This document shows, one piece after another, positions 16,452 through 25,097 of a stretch of 64,000 nt of DNA. Source of the DNA: Alphaproteobacteria bacterium WMHbin7 (GTDB lineage Bacteria; Pseudomonadota; Alphaproteobacteria; Rhodospirillales; WMHbin7); the NCBI GenBank assembly GCA_002753155.1, contig PDZW01000006.1, forward strand, positions 1-64,000, read 5' to 3'. How positions within the stretch are numbered: position 1 is the first letter of the stretch; each line of letters begins with the position of its first letter. A program made the position numbers and the translations under genes. The notes beneath the pieces are model-generated. The model had not been told where the DNA came from. It did not search any database and saw nothing but the letters and a program-made list of their open reading frames with translations.

Positions 16452-16960
16452 GAGATGCAACAGCCAAAGCCCGCCCGGCGCCCCGCCTGATCACGCTCAC
16501 CATCAATGGCGAGGTTCGGGAAGTCATGGTGCGCCCGCGCATCATGCTGCTGGAAGTGATCCGCGATCATGTCGGCCTGACCGGCACCAAGGATGGCTGC
16601 GAGTCGGGCACCTGTGGGGCCTGCACCGTTCTTTTGAACGGAAAGCCCGTGCTGTCTTGCATCACGCTGGCGGTGGAATGCGACGGCAAGACCGTCGAAA
16701 CCGTGGAGAGCTTGAGCGAAGGCGGCAAGCTGGGCGACTTGCAAGAGGCCTTTCTGGATCAAGGTGCTACGCAATGCGGCTTTTGCACCCCCGGCATTCT
16801 GATGTCGGCCAAGGCGCTTTTGAAGAACAACCCCAAGCCTTCGCTGCCCGAAATCAAGAAGGCGCTGGAAGGCAATCTGTGTCGCTGCACGGGCTACAAC
16901 GCCATCGTCGATGCCATCCTTCAGGTCTCGGACCAGGGCGTTGCGCCCTTGATGAAATAA
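16448..16960 (+). CDS. hcrC: 4-Hydroxybenzoyl-CoA reductase, [2Fe-2S] gamma subunit
   Basis: A 170-residue two-cluster iron-sulfur subunit. The plant-type [2Fe-2S] site uses Cys51, 56, 59 and 71 (GCESGTCGACTVLLNG), and the helical [2Fe-2S] site uses Cys110, 113, 145 and 147 (CGFCTPG and CRCTGYN). It carries electrons between HcrB and the molybdenum subunit. The start overlaps the hcrB stop (ATGA), and hcrA follows after ten bases. The length matches the gamma subunit of this enzyme family. Confidence 0.94.
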   Translation: MRDATAKARPAPRLITLTINGEVREVMVRPRIMLLEVIRDHVGLTGTKDGCESGTCGACTVLLNGKPVLSCITLAVECDGKTVETVESLSEGGKLGDLQEAFLDQGATQCGFCTPGILMSAKALLKNNPKPSLPEIKKALEGNLCRCTGYNAIVDAILQVSDQGVAPLMK

Positions 16961-16970
16961 GGGGACGAGA

Positions 16971-19325
16971 ATGTCGAAGCTGAAATATGTCGGACAGAGC
17001 CTGAAGCGCAAGGATGGGCCGGACAAGGTAAGCGGGCGCGCCGTCTATACCCAGGATATTAAGCTGCCCGGCACACTGATCGGCCGGGTGCTGAGAAGCC
17101 CACACCCACATGCGCGCATCTTGAAGATCGATCCCTCGAAGGCATTGGCACTTCCCGGGGTCAAGGGCGTCATCACCGCCAAGGACACCATCGGCGTCAA
17201 GCACGGCTTCGTCGAAACGCCGCGCTATCCGGCCGATCAGGATGTGCTGGCCATAGACAAGGTGACGCATGTCGGCGAGGAGATCGCCGCCGTCGCCGCC
17301 ATCGACGACATCACCGCCCAGCGCGCACTGGAGCTGATCGAAGTCGAGTACGAGATTCTGCCGGGCGTCTTCGATGCCGAAACCGCCATGCAGCCGGGTG
17401 CTCCTGAAATCCGCCCTACCCATCCCAAGGTCAAGGAAGACTTGGTCAATATCGCGGGCAAGACCGAAACCGAATGGGGCGATGTCGAGAAGGGCTTTGC
17501 CGAAGCCGATTATATCCGCGAGGACCGCTTCGAGAATCAGTTGCGCACACATGGCTATCTTGAGCCCCAGGTCACGCTGGCCCATTGGGAAGGCGATAAG
17601 CTTAATGTCTGGACCTCGTCGATGGGCACCTTTATCAAGCGGGCCAAGCTGTCGCGCACCTTGGGCTTACCCTATTCGCAGGTGCGTATCCACAAGACCT
17701 ATGTGGGCGGCACCTTCGGCGGCAAGATCGATCTTTATTCCCACGAATATTGCGCCGCACGTCTTAGCATGCTGACCGGACGCCCGGTGCGCATCACCGC
17801 CAACCGCGAGGAAATCTTTTCGGCCTACCGGCACAGCCAGACCCTGACCATCGAGATCAAGACCGGCGTCAGGAAGGACGGCACCATTCTGGCCCAGCGC
17901 TTTCGCATCATCAACAATGCGGGTGCGCACAGGGGCAGCGGCGTCGTGGTGATCTTTCTGGCCTGGGGCTTCATCATGGGCCCCTATCGCATTCCCAATC
18001 TGAAATACGAAGGCTATGCGGTCTATACCAATCACACCACCCGGGCTCCGCAACGCGGGCACGGTGCTCCCAAGGTGCGCTTTGCCGTGGAATCGCATCT
18101 GGATATGATCGCCGAACATCTGGGCATCGATCCCATCACGATCCGCCTTAAGAATGCGCGCGGCCCCTGGGAGCAACTGCCCAACAACGACAACACCCAC
18201 GAAGCGGGCCTGATCGACTGCATCAAGATGGTTTCCCAGAAAAGCGCCTTTCTGGACAAATGGCGCCAGGCTCGCCCGCCCGCCGATCCGGAAAGCCCGC
18301 TTAGGCGCGGCATCGGCATCGGCGTTACCAGCTATATGAGCGGCACGTTGATCTATCCCAACGGCTCGGGCGTGATCGTGAAGCTGAATGATGACGGCAG
18401 CGTAATCGTGCTGACCGGCGCCTTGGATGTCGGCCAGGGAGCCGAGACCGTTCTGTGCCAGATCGTGGCCGAGGAATTGGCCGTGGGCATGGATGACATC
18501 AAGCTGATCACGTCCGATACCGACACCACGCCCCAGGATATCGGGGCCTGGATCAGCGGCATGACCTATGTCACCGGCAATGCCACGCGCCAGGCCGCCA
18601 CCCATGCGCGGGAGAAGATTCTGAAGGTGGCGTCCGAAGAGATGGGGGTTCCCGAAGAGGATCTGGGGATTGAGGACAAGAGCGTCTTCAACCTTCATGA
18701 TCCCCAACAACGCATGAGTTACGCCCAGGTTTTTTCCGCCAGCGTTGCCAAGCATCGGGGCGACACCATCATCGGAGAAGGCTTCTGGCGCACCATGCGC
18801 GACGAGCCCACACATCCCAGCCTGGCCACCACCAAGGGCCGCTGGACGGAAAACTACGCCTTCAGCGCCCAGGTGGCCGAGGTCGAGGTGGATATCGAAA
18901 CCGGCGAGGCTCGCCTGATCAAGGCCTATACCGTTCATGATTGCGGATTCCCGGTCAATCCAGGACTGATCAAGGGCCAGGTGGACGGCCAGGTCTCGAT
19001 GGCGCTGGGGCAAGCCTTCATGGAAGAGGTGATGACCAAAAACGGCTATACGCTTAATCCCAACTGGCTCGATTACCGCATGCCGCTTATTCACAACATG
19101 GCGGGTTCCGAGGATTTCGAGGTGATTACCGAGCAATATCGCATTGGCCAGCCCTATCGCACCAAGGAAGTGGGCGAAGGCCTGGTTTCGGGCGTTCTGG
19201 CGGGAATCGCCAATGCCATCTATGATGCGACAGGGGTGCGCCTGACCTCGGCCCCCTTCACGCCGGAAAAGATACTGGCGGGACTTCGCAAATTGGAGCG
19301 CGAGAAGGCAAGGGAACTTGCATAA
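16971..19325 (+). CDS. hcrA: 4-Hydroxybenzoyl-CoA reductase, molybdenum alpha subunit
   Basis: A 784-residue molybdopterin-binding subunit. It has the N-terminal aldehyde-oxidase-type domain (KVSGRAVYTQDIKLPGTLIG), the Mo-domain segment YVGGTFGGKIDLYSHEYCA, the GQGAETVLCQIVAEEL loop that contacts the cofactor, and a C-terminal KEVGEGLVSG, where the active-site Glu is expected. With HcrB and HcrC it should form the (alpha-beta-gamma)2 enzyme that reductively dehydroxylates 4-hydroxybenzoyl-CoA to benzoyl-CoA in anaerobes. The Mo centre of this family carries a cyanolysable sulfido ligand. Genes further down the operon suggest selenium may replace or accompany it. GGGACGAGA provides the ribosome site. 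Confidence 0.93.
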   Translation: MSKLKYVGQSLKRKDGPDKVSGRAVYTQDIKLPGTLIGRVLRSPHPHARILKIDPSKALALPGVKGVITAKDTIGVKHGFVETPRYPADQDVLAIDKVTHVGEEIAAVAAIDDITAQRALELIEVEYEILPGVFDAETAMQPGAPEIRPTHPKVKEDLVNIAGKTETEWGDVEKGFAEADYIREDRFENQLRTHGYLEPQVTLAHWEGDKLNVWTSSMGTFIKRAKLSRTLGLPYSQVRIHKTYVGGTFGGKIDLYSHEYCAARLSMLTGRPVRITANREEIFSAYRHSQTLTIEIKTGVRKDGTILAQRFRIINNAGAHRGSGVVVIFLAWGFIMGPYRIPNLKYEGYAVYTNHTTRAPQRGHGAPKVRFAVESHLDMIAEHLGIDPITIRLKNARGPWEQLPNNDNTHEAGLIDCIKMVSQKSAFLDKWRQARPPADPESPLRRGIGIGVTSYMSGTLIYPNGSGVIVKLNDDGSVIVLTGALDVGQGAETVLCQIVAEELAVGMDDIKLITSDTDTTPQDIGAWISGMTYVTGNATRQAATHAREKILKVASEEMGVPEEDLGIEDKSVFNLHDPQQRMSYAQVFSASVAKHRGDTIIGEGFWRTMRDEPTHPSLATTKGRWTENYAFSAQVAEVEVDIETGEARLIKAYTVHDCGFPVNPGLIKGQVDGQVSMALGQAFMEEVMTKNGYTLNPNWLDYRMPLIHNMAGSEDFEVITEQYRIGQPYRTKEVGEGLVSGVLAGIANAIYDATGVRLTSAPFTPEKILAGLRKLEREKARELA

Positions 19326-19346
19326 GAAACGGCGAGGGAGGGGGAT

Positions 19347-20666
19347 ATGACGCAAAGCATGATGTGGCGGCCAGAGCAGGAACGGTTGTCGGGCCAAGCG
19401 CTCACCGACCACCAGCTTGACCTTTTGCGAGAACGCCTGGCCTATGTTTCCGAGCGCAGCCCCTTTTACCGGCGCAAGCTGAAGGAAGCGGGAATAGTCC
19501 CTCAGGATATGCAGAGCCTGGACGATGTCCGGCGCATTCCCTTTACCGTCAAGGACGAGATGAAGGACAGCCAGGCCGCGGCTCCACCCTGGGGCGATTT
19601 TCATTGCATTCCACAAGACGAGGCCGTGCGCGTCTTTCAGACATCGGGCACCACGGGCCGCCCGGTGCGCATCATGCTGAACCGGACCGACTGGCACGAA
19701 AACTATTACCAGCAATTCATGCATTATCGCTGCGGCTATGGCCTGACCGAAAAGGACATCGCCTTCTTTCCCTTCAATTACGGGCTTTATGTCGCCTGGT
19801 GGGGATTTCAGACCGCCATGGAAAAGGCGGGATTGATGGTGTTGCCCGGCGGCGGACAAAGTTCCAAGGATCGGCTGCGCAATATCCTGGACTGGAACGC
19901 CACCGTGGTTTGCGGCACCCCCTCCTACCTGCAATATCTGGCGGAAATGGCCATCAAGAGCGGCCTGCCGCTGGCTGAAAGCCCGGTCAAGCGCATTGTG
20001 GTGGCGGGTGAGCCGGGCGGCAGCATTCCAGCCACGCGCAAATTCCTGGAATCCGCCTGGGGGGCCGAATGCTTCGACGATGTGGGCTCGACCGAGATCG
20101 GCAATTTCGCCTTTGAATGCCAAGCCCATGACGGGCTGCATGTGATCGAAGGCATGTATCTGGCCGAAGTGCTGGACCCCGAGACGTTGATGCCGGTGGA
20201 AGATGGCGAAGTGGGCGAACTGATCCTGACCAATCTGTGCTGCGAAAGTACGCCGCTGATACGCTATCGCACCCGGGATCTGGTGCGCGCCTCGCGCAAG
20301 CCCTGTTCTTGCGGACGCCACAGCATGCGTCTTGAAGGCGGCATTCTGGGGCGTTCGGACGATATGTTCCAATTTGCCGGCGTCAACATTTTCCCCTCGC
20401 AGATTCAGGGGATTTTACATGGCATCGACGAGTTCTCGCAGGAATTCCAATTGCTGATCCCCAGGCAAGGCAGCGGCAAGCGCCTGATCATCCGGGTTGA
20501 GCCGATGAGCGAGCAAGTGTCCGAGTCAGACCTGATCAGAGCCCGCGATTATCTGATCGAGACCGTTAGATACCGCATCACCATCACGCCTGATATCGAG
20601 ATCGTCGAAGCGGGAAGTCTGCCGCGTTCGGAAGGAAAATCCAAACGCGTCATTCGGGAGAGCTGA
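19347..20666 (+). CDS. Aryl-CoA ligase, PaaK-like (probably 4-hydroxybenzoate or related)
   Basis: A 439-residue adenylate-forming enzyme of the phenylacetate-CoA ligase family. It shows the P-loop QTSGTTGRPVRIML (residues ~98-111), the family signature DDVGSTEIGNFAFEC, the adenylate contact YRTRDLVRAS, and a C-terminal domain with RSDDMFQFAGVNIFPSQI. It should activate an aromatic acid with ATP and CoA to the thioester consumed by HcrABC. Its place 21 bases after hcrA with a strong GGGAGGGGG site argues for 4-hydroxybenzoate, though the canonical HbaA/HcrL ligases are of a different subfamily, so the substrate is inferred. Confidence 0.82.
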   Translation: MTQSMMWRPEQERLSGQALTDHQLDLLRERLAYVSERSPFYRRKLKEAGIVPQDMQSLDDVRRIPFTVKDEMKDSQAAAPPWGDFHCIPQDEAVRVFQTSGTTGRPVRIMLNRTDWHENYYQQFMHYRCGYGLTEKDIAFFPFNYGLYVAWWGFQTAMEKAGLMVLPGGGQSSKDRLRNILDWNATVVCGTPSYLQYLAEMAIKSGLPLAESPVKRIVVAGEPGGSIPATRKFLESAWGAECFDDVGSTEIGNFAFECQAHDGLHVIEGMYLAEVLDPETLMPVEDGEVGELILTNLCCESTPLIRYRTRDLVRASRKPCSCGRHSMRLEGGILGRSDDMFQFAGVNIFPSQIQGILHGIDEFSQEFQLLIPRQGSGKRLIIRVEPMSEQVSESDLIRARDYLIETVRYRITITPDIEIVEAGSLPRSEGKSKRVIRES

Positions 20667-20671
20667 AACGC

Positions 20672-21268
20672 ATGTCCAAAGCCGGGGTCATTCTTGCGGC
20701 GGGTTTATCAAGCCGCTTTCCCGGCAACAAACTGCTGGCAAGGTTTCGGGGAGAACCGGTCATTCGTTATGTGGTGAAGGCAGCCCTGGCCTCGCGACTT
20801 GACGAAACAATCCTGGTGATCGGTCATCAAGGCGATGCCCTGCTGGAATGTCTTTCCGATCTTGGCGCCGCACCCGGCTTCAGGATCAGAAGAAACCCCC
20901 GCTACCTAGAAGGCCAAAGCAGCTCGATTCAAGAAGGCCTTTCGCAAGTGGCGGACAAGGCCGAGGCTGTCTTGTTTCTGACCGCCGACCAGCCCCTGAT
21001 GACGCCCGCGATCATCGACCGACTGATCGAGACCCACGCCAAATCGAAAAAAGCGATCTGTCTTCCCCGCATTCAAGGAGCCCGGCGCAATCCCGTTATT
21101 TTCGGTAAATCCTTGTTTGGCGAGTTGATGGGCTTGACGGGCGACGTGGGAGGGCGTGCCCTGCTAGAAGCCCATGCCAACGATATCGCTTTCGTCGATT
21201 TCGACGACCCCACCCCCTTTGCCGATATCGACACCCCGCAAGATCTGGCCAGGATGGAGAAATCTTGA
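20672..21268 (+). CDS. mocA: MocA-type molybdenum cofactor nucleotidyltransferase
   Basis: A 198-residue nucleotidyltransferase of the MobA/MocA fold. It has the N-terminal LAAGLSSRFPGNKLLARF signature, the QGDALLE region and TADQPLMTP (residues ~109-117, metal-binding Asp). MocA joins CTP to molybdopterin to give the cytosine-dinucleotide cofactor used by xanthine-oxidase-family enzymes, which fits the upstream reductase. It lies 5 bases after the ligase gene and overlaps yqeB by four bases. In selenium-dependent molybdenum hydroxylase loci a MocA-like gene regularly accompanies yqeB and yqeC. Confidence 0.88.
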   Translation: MSKAGVILAAGLSSRFPGNKLLARFRGEPVIRYVVKAALASRLDETILVIGHQGDALLECLSDLGAAPGFRIRRNPRYLEGQSSSIQEGLSQVADKAEAVLFLTADQPLMTPAIIDRLIETHAKSKKAICLPRIQGARRNPVIFGKSLFGELMGLTGDVGGRALLEAHANDIAFVDFDDPTPFADIDTPQDLARMEKS

Positions 21269-22068
21269 TGATCTCGCCTTCGATTCTGATCAAGGGGGCG
21301 GGCGAAATGGCAAGCGCTGTTGCGCATCGCCTCTATCGGGCCAATATGCGCCATATCTGCCTGATCGATCTCGAGCGGCCCCTGGCCGTACGCCGCACGG
21401 TTTCCTTCTGCCCTGCCTTGGAAACCGGTACGGCGACGGTCGAGGAGATCGAGGCGCGCAAAGCATCTACAGCCCAGGAGGTGACGGAAGCCTGGAAACA
21501 GGGACGGCTGGCCGTGGCACAGATCGATTGCTGGCAGGCTCATCCCCTTTTCAAGCCCGATATCGTGATCGATGCCATTCTGGCCAAGCGCAATCTGGGC
21601 ACACGATTGGACGAGGCCCCGCTGGTGATCGCTCTTGGCCCTGGATTCTGCGCTGGCACCGATGCCCATATGGTCATTGAGACCAACCGCGGCCATGATT
21701 TGGGGCGTGTCATTCAAAAGGGTTTTGCCGCCCCCAATACCGGTATCCCCGGCAGCATCGCGGGCTTTGCCGCCGAGCGCGTGTTGCGCGCCCCCTGCGA
21801 CGGCGAATTCACAGCCTGGCGTGAGATTGCAGACAAGGTCGAAAAGGGGGCGGCCATCGGACAGGTCGGGAAGACACCTGTTACGGCACCCCTGGAGGGC
21901 ATTTTGCGTGGATTGATCCGCTCGGGCACGCTCGTCAGCAAGGGGCTCAAGATCGGCGATATCGACCCCCGGGGCGATGTCGCCTACTGCCATACCATTT
22001 CCGACAAGGCCCGCGCCATCGCTGGCTCCGTGCTGGAGGCCGTGCTCAGCCATGCCAATCGCTCGTGA
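21265..22068 (+). CDS. yqeB: YqeB, selenium-dependent molybdenum hydroxylase maturation protein
   Basis: A 267-residue protein of the EF2563/YqeB family. It begins with the nucleotide-binding motif LIKGAGEMASAVAHRL, continues with LIDLERPLAVRRTVSF and a mid-protein ALGPGFCAGTDAHMVIETNRGHDLGRVI, and closes with the biotinyl-like segment PVTAPLEGILRGLIRSG. The family is a genomic marker for molybdenum hydroxylases that carry a non-selenocysteine selenium cofactor, and it co-occurs with selD lacking selA/selB. The exact reaction is unknown. It overlaps mocA by four bases and yqeC by 17. Alphaproteobacterial examples appear uncommon to my knowledge. Confidence 0.87.
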   Translation: MMISPSILIKGAGEMASAVAHRLYRANMRHICLIDLERPLAVRRTVSFCPALETGTATVEEIEARKASTAQEVTEAWKQGRLAVAQIDCWQAHPLFKPDIVIDAILAKRNLGTRLDEAPLVIALGPGFCAGTDAHMVIETNRGHDLGRVIQKGFAAPNTGIPGSIAGFAAERVLRAPCDGEFTAWREIADKVEKGAAIGQVGKTPVTAPLEGILRGLIRSGTLVSKGLKIGDIDPRGDVAYCHTISDKARAIAGSVLEAVLSHANRS

Positions 22069-22768
22069 TCTGACTCTTGCGGTGTCGCGCGTTATCGCCG
22101 TGGCTGGTGCTGGCGGAAAAACCAGCTTGATCGAGGCGCTGGCGCGGGAATTCGCCCAGTCAGGCGAACAGGTTCTGGCCACCACCACCACCAAGGTGGG
22201 GGCTTTAGAATTCACCTCGGACTGGCGGGTCGTAGCCGAAGCGACAGAGGAATCTCTTTTGAGCCAGAAGGGAACGCTTCCCGTCTTCGCCTATGATACG
22301 CTGACAACGGATGGCGCCAAGAAGACAGGGCTTTCCTGCAAGCTGATCGACTGCGTGGCCGAAATGAAGAGCTTCAGCCGCATCCTGATCGAGGCCGACG
22401 GATCGAAGCGCTGTCCCTTGAAGATGCCAGCAGAACATGAACCGGTCATTCCCGCCTCGGCAGACACGCTGATTTTGGTAGCCGGATTGCGCGGTCTGGG
22501 AGAGCCGCTTTCGGAAGACATCGTGTTCCGCTCAAAACTTTGGTCCGAAATGACGAGAAAGCCCCTGGGATCGATCATCGAGCCTGCCGATCTTGCGGTC
22601 ATGGCGCGCCTCTATGCCAATAAGACGCCTCTGATTCATCGGCGCATTCTGTTCCTGAACTCGGCCTTTTCAAATCAGCCCAAGGACATCATCGACAAAA
22701 TCGCCGAACTGATGAAGCCTGAGGGCTTTGACGTGTCTGCCGGTCTCCTGCCCATCCCCATGCCTTGA
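22052..22768 (+). CDS. yqeC: YqeC, putative selenium-dependent hydroxylase accessory protein
   Basis: A 238-residue P-loop protein: VIAVAGAGGKTSLIEALA near the N-terminus, TTTTKVG next, a central LIEADGSKRCPLKMPAEHEPVIP, and RHxx-like LADLAVM further on. These are the marks of the YqeC family, which is found only with the selenium-dependent molybdenum hydroxylase gene set. The start is placed at ATG 22052 (MPIARDL), inside the end of yqeB; the frame runs 25 codons further upstream but lacks a ribosome site there. Probably an ATP- or GTP-using metallocofactor insertase or activator; the reaction is not established. Confidence 0.87.
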   Translation: MPIARDLTLAVSRVIAVAGAGGKTSLIEALAREFAQSGEQVLATTTTKVGALEFTSDWRVVAEATEESLLSQKGTLPVFAYDTLTTDGAKKTGLSCKLIDCVAEMKSFSRILIEADGSKRCPLKMPAEHEPVIPASADTLILVAGLRGLGEPLSEDIVFRSKLWSEMTRKPLGSIIEPADLAVMARLYANKTPLIHRRILFLNSAFSNQPKDIIDKIAELMKPEGFDVSAGLLPIPMP

Positions 22769-22780
22769 AGGTTTCGTGTC

Positions 22781-23569
22781 ATGTCCTATCTTGAAGTTCT
22801 GGAAAAAGCGCGCGACCTTTACCTGGCGCATATTCCCTTTTGCAGCGCCACCATCGTCGAGGGACAGGGCAGCATTCCACAAATTCTTGGCGCCAAGGCG
22901 CTTTTTACCGAGGAAGGCCTGGTTTGCGGCACCGTGGGCGGCGGACATCTGGAAAAGCAGTGCGAAGAGATGTGCCGCGAGATGCTCTCAGGTCGTCAGC
23001 AATCGCGCACCCAACTGGTCAAACTGAATTTGCAACGTGATCTTGCCATGACCTGTGGCGGCGAGGTTACTGTTTTCCTGGAATGCCAAGGCAGCGTCTC
23101 TGACTGGACCATCGCCATTTTCGGCGCCGGGCATGTGGCGCAAGCGCTTTGCCGCCTGTTGGTCAGCCTGGATTGCCGCATCCTGGTCTTTGATACGCGC
23201 TCCGACTGGCTGGCCGCCCTGCCCGCATCGCCCCGTCTGACATCCATCCGGATTTCCGACATGGCCGACGGAGCAAAGAGCGTTCCCACGGGGGCCGACA
23301 TTGTCATCATGACCATCGGACATGCCGAAGACGCGCGCATTCTGAAATCCCTGGCCATGCAGGAAATGAACTTTCCCTATATCGGAGTTATCGGAAGCCG
23401 CGCCAAATCTCTCTCGTTGCGCAAAATGCTGAACAAGGATGGGGTGCCAGAATCCTTCGTCTCCGACATCATCTGTCCGATCGGCGAGAAAATCGGCAAC
23501 AACACGCCTGCCGAGATTGCCCTCGGCATCGCCAGCCAGTTGTTGAAACGGCGCAGGAGCGAATCATGA
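22781..23569 (+). CDS. xdhC: XdhC/CoxI-family maturation factor
   Basis: A 262-residue XdhC/CoxI protein. The N-terminal domain has CSATIVEGQGSIPQILGAK and GTVGGGHLEKQ; the C-terminal Rossmann domain begins AIFGAGHVAQALCRLL and ends with PYIGVIGSRAKSLSLRKML. XdhC proteins bind molybdenum cofactor, protect the terminal sulfido (here perhaps selenido) ligand and insert it into hydroxylases of the xanthine-oxidase family. It is 12 bases after yqeC and overlaps selD by four, so it sits inside the selenium set and probably serves HcrA. Confidence 0.9.
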   Translation: MSYLEVLEKARDLYLAHIPFCSATIVEGQGSIPQILGAKALFTEEGLVCGTVGGGHLEKQCEEMCREMLSGRQQSRTQLVKLNLQRDLAMTCGGEVTVFLECQGSVSDWTIAIFGAGHVAQALCRLLVSLDCRILVFDTRSDWLAALPASPRLTSIRISDMADGAKSVPTGADIVIMTIGHAEDARILKSLAMQEMNFPYIGVIGSRAKSLSLRKMLNKDGVPESFVSDIICPIGEKIGNNTPAEIALGIASQLLKRRRSES

Positions 23570-24615
23570 GCGAGATTGTGAAACTGACGCGCCTTTCCCA
23601 TGGCGGCGGCTGCGGCTGCAAGATAGCACCCGCTGTGCTGGAGCGTCTGTTGTCCGATCTTCCCAAATCCGCCCTTGCCTTTCCCGATCTTCTGGTCGGC
23701 ATCGAGAATGGCGACGACGCAGCGGTTTACCGCATTGGCAACGGCATGGCCTTGGTGGCGACCACCGATTTTTTCATGCCCATCGTCGATGATCCCGTTG
23801 ATTTCGGGCGCATCGCCGCCACCAACGCCCTTTCCGACATCTATGCCATGGGGGCAAAACCGATTCTGGCCCTGGCCCTTCTCGCCATGCCGCTCGACAA
23901 ACTTCCGGATCACGTCATCCGCGATATCGTGCGCGGCGGTCACATGGCTTGCGAAGCGGCGGGTATTCCGCTGGCGGGCGGCCACAGCATCGATTCCGTC
24001 GAGCCGATTTACGGACTTGTCGCCTTGGGACTTGTCGAGGAAGCGAAAATTAAGCGCAATGACAGCGCCAAAGCTGGCGATATCCTGATTCTTGGCAAGC
24101 CGCTGGGCATTGGCATTCTGTCCGCCGCCCTTAAAAAGGGGGAGTTATCTGCTCGCGGCTATCAGGCCATGATCGACTTGACAACGCGGCTGAACAGCGT
24201 GGGCATGTCGCTGGGCGAATTGGACGGCGTGCACGCCATGACCGACGTTACGGGATTCGGCCTGCTCGGCCACTGTTTTGAAATCTGCCGCGGAAGCGGC
24301 CTTTCGGCCAGGATCGATTTCGCGGCTGTTCCCCTAATTTCCGAGACGCGCCAGCACGCCATCAACGGTATCGTCACCGGAGCCTCGGGGCGCAACTGGT
24401 CCAGCTACGGCGCTGAGATTGCGTTGGAACCGGGAATCTTGGATTGGCAAAAGAATCTTCTGACCGATCCGCAAACCAGCGGTGGCCTGCTGGTCGCCTG
24501 CGCCCAGGATAGTGTCAGCGACATCCTGTCTCGTTTTCACGCCGAGGGCTTTGCCGATGCCGCCGTAATCGGAAAGCTGGAGGCGGGCAAAGCCGGAATT
24601 TCTGTTTCGATGTGA
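23566..24615 (+). CDS. selD: Selenophosphate synthetase SelD
   Basis: A 349-residue SelD, which makes monoselenophosphate from selenide and ATP. The glycine-rich N-terminus GGGCGCKI carries the catalytic Cys16 and Lys19. Later segments are NGDDAAVY, ATTDFFMPIVDDP, TNALSDIYAMGAKP, the GGHSID loop, DVTGFGLLGH and a C-terminal DPQTSGGLL. It is the last gene of the hcr operon. No selA, selB or tRNA-Sec is in the window, and neighbouring genes have no visible Sec codons, so it fits the 'orphan SelD' pattern that supplies selenium to molybdenum hydroxylases rather than to selenoproteins. A selenoprotein system elsewhere in the genome cannot be ruled out. Confidence 0.95.
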   Translation: MSEIVKLTRLSHGGGCGCKIAPAVLERLLSDLPKSALAFPDLLVGIENGDDAAVYRIGNGMALVATTDFFMPIVDDPVDFGRIAATNALSDIYAMGAKPILALALLAMPLDKLPDHVIRDIVRGGHMACEAAGIPLAGGHSIDSVEPIYGLVALGLVEEAKIKRNDSAKAGDILILGKPLGIGILSAALKKGELSARGYQAMIDLTTRLNSVGMSLGELDGVHAMTDVTGFGLLGHCFEICRGSGLSARIDFAAVPLISETRQHAINGIVTGASGRNWSSYGAEIALEPGILDWQKNLLTDPQTSGGLLVACAQDSVSDILSRFHAEGFADAAVIGKLEAGKAGISVSM

Positions 24616-24617
24616 AT

Positions 24618-25097
24618 TCAGTCGCTCAGCTTTGACAAACTTGCCAGCAGCACCTTGCCCGCCTCGCCGCCTTCTCCGGTCATCTTGCGGCTTTCCACCA
24701 ACAAGACGGCATCGACATAGATGCCGACGATCTCGGCCGTGCGGACGTCAGGTGCTTCGATGGGCGCCAGATATTTCTGCAGCGAGTCACAGATTGCGGT
24801 GACCAATGGGTAGCCGAACTGACCGCCCTGGCCTTTCATGTCGTGCGCCAGAAAACGGATATTATCCATCACCGGCTTGGCCAGGGTTTGCTTGAACTCT
24901 GCCGTCATCTGCCTGAGGCTAGCGCAATCCCTGGCAAGAAACTTGGGATATTCAAGACCGATCTTGTCCACCGCCGCCACAGCCTTCTTCAGCGCCGCGT
25001 CCAGATCCACCTTCGAAGGCGGCGCCTTTTTCTTCAGCGTATCCGATGGTGGGTCGATGATCACATCCCCTTTGGGTGTTTTGTCACGCGCGTTCAT
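24618..25097 (-). CDS. Histidine phosphotransfer (HPt) protein
   Basis: A 159-residue protein. The first ~35 residues are charged and Pro/Lys-rich; the rest is a helical HPt domain with the phosphorylated His85 in RFLAHDMKGQGGQFGYP, the standard AHxLKG-type motif. It shuttles phosphate between receiver domains. The ATG overlaps the stop of the receiver gene by one base (TAATG), so the two form a module. It is convergent with selD, separated by two bases only. The upstream histidine kinase is not in the window. Confidence 0.85.
   Translation of the reverse strand: MNARDKTPKGDVIIDPPSDTLKKKAPPSKVDLDAALKKAVAAVDKIGLEYPKFLARDCASLRQMTAEFKQTLAKPVMDNIRFLAHDMKGQGGQFGYPLVTAICDSLQKYLAPIEAPDVRTAEIVGIYVDAVLLVESRKMTGEGGEAGKVLLASLSKLSD

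Noticed and set aside
17667-20372. 901-codon open frame on the minus strand antisense to hcrA and the ligase
   Set aside because: It mirrors two strongly supported genes, has no ribosome site, and its composition (His-, Gly- and Gln-rich) is typical of an antisense frame in GC-rich DNA.
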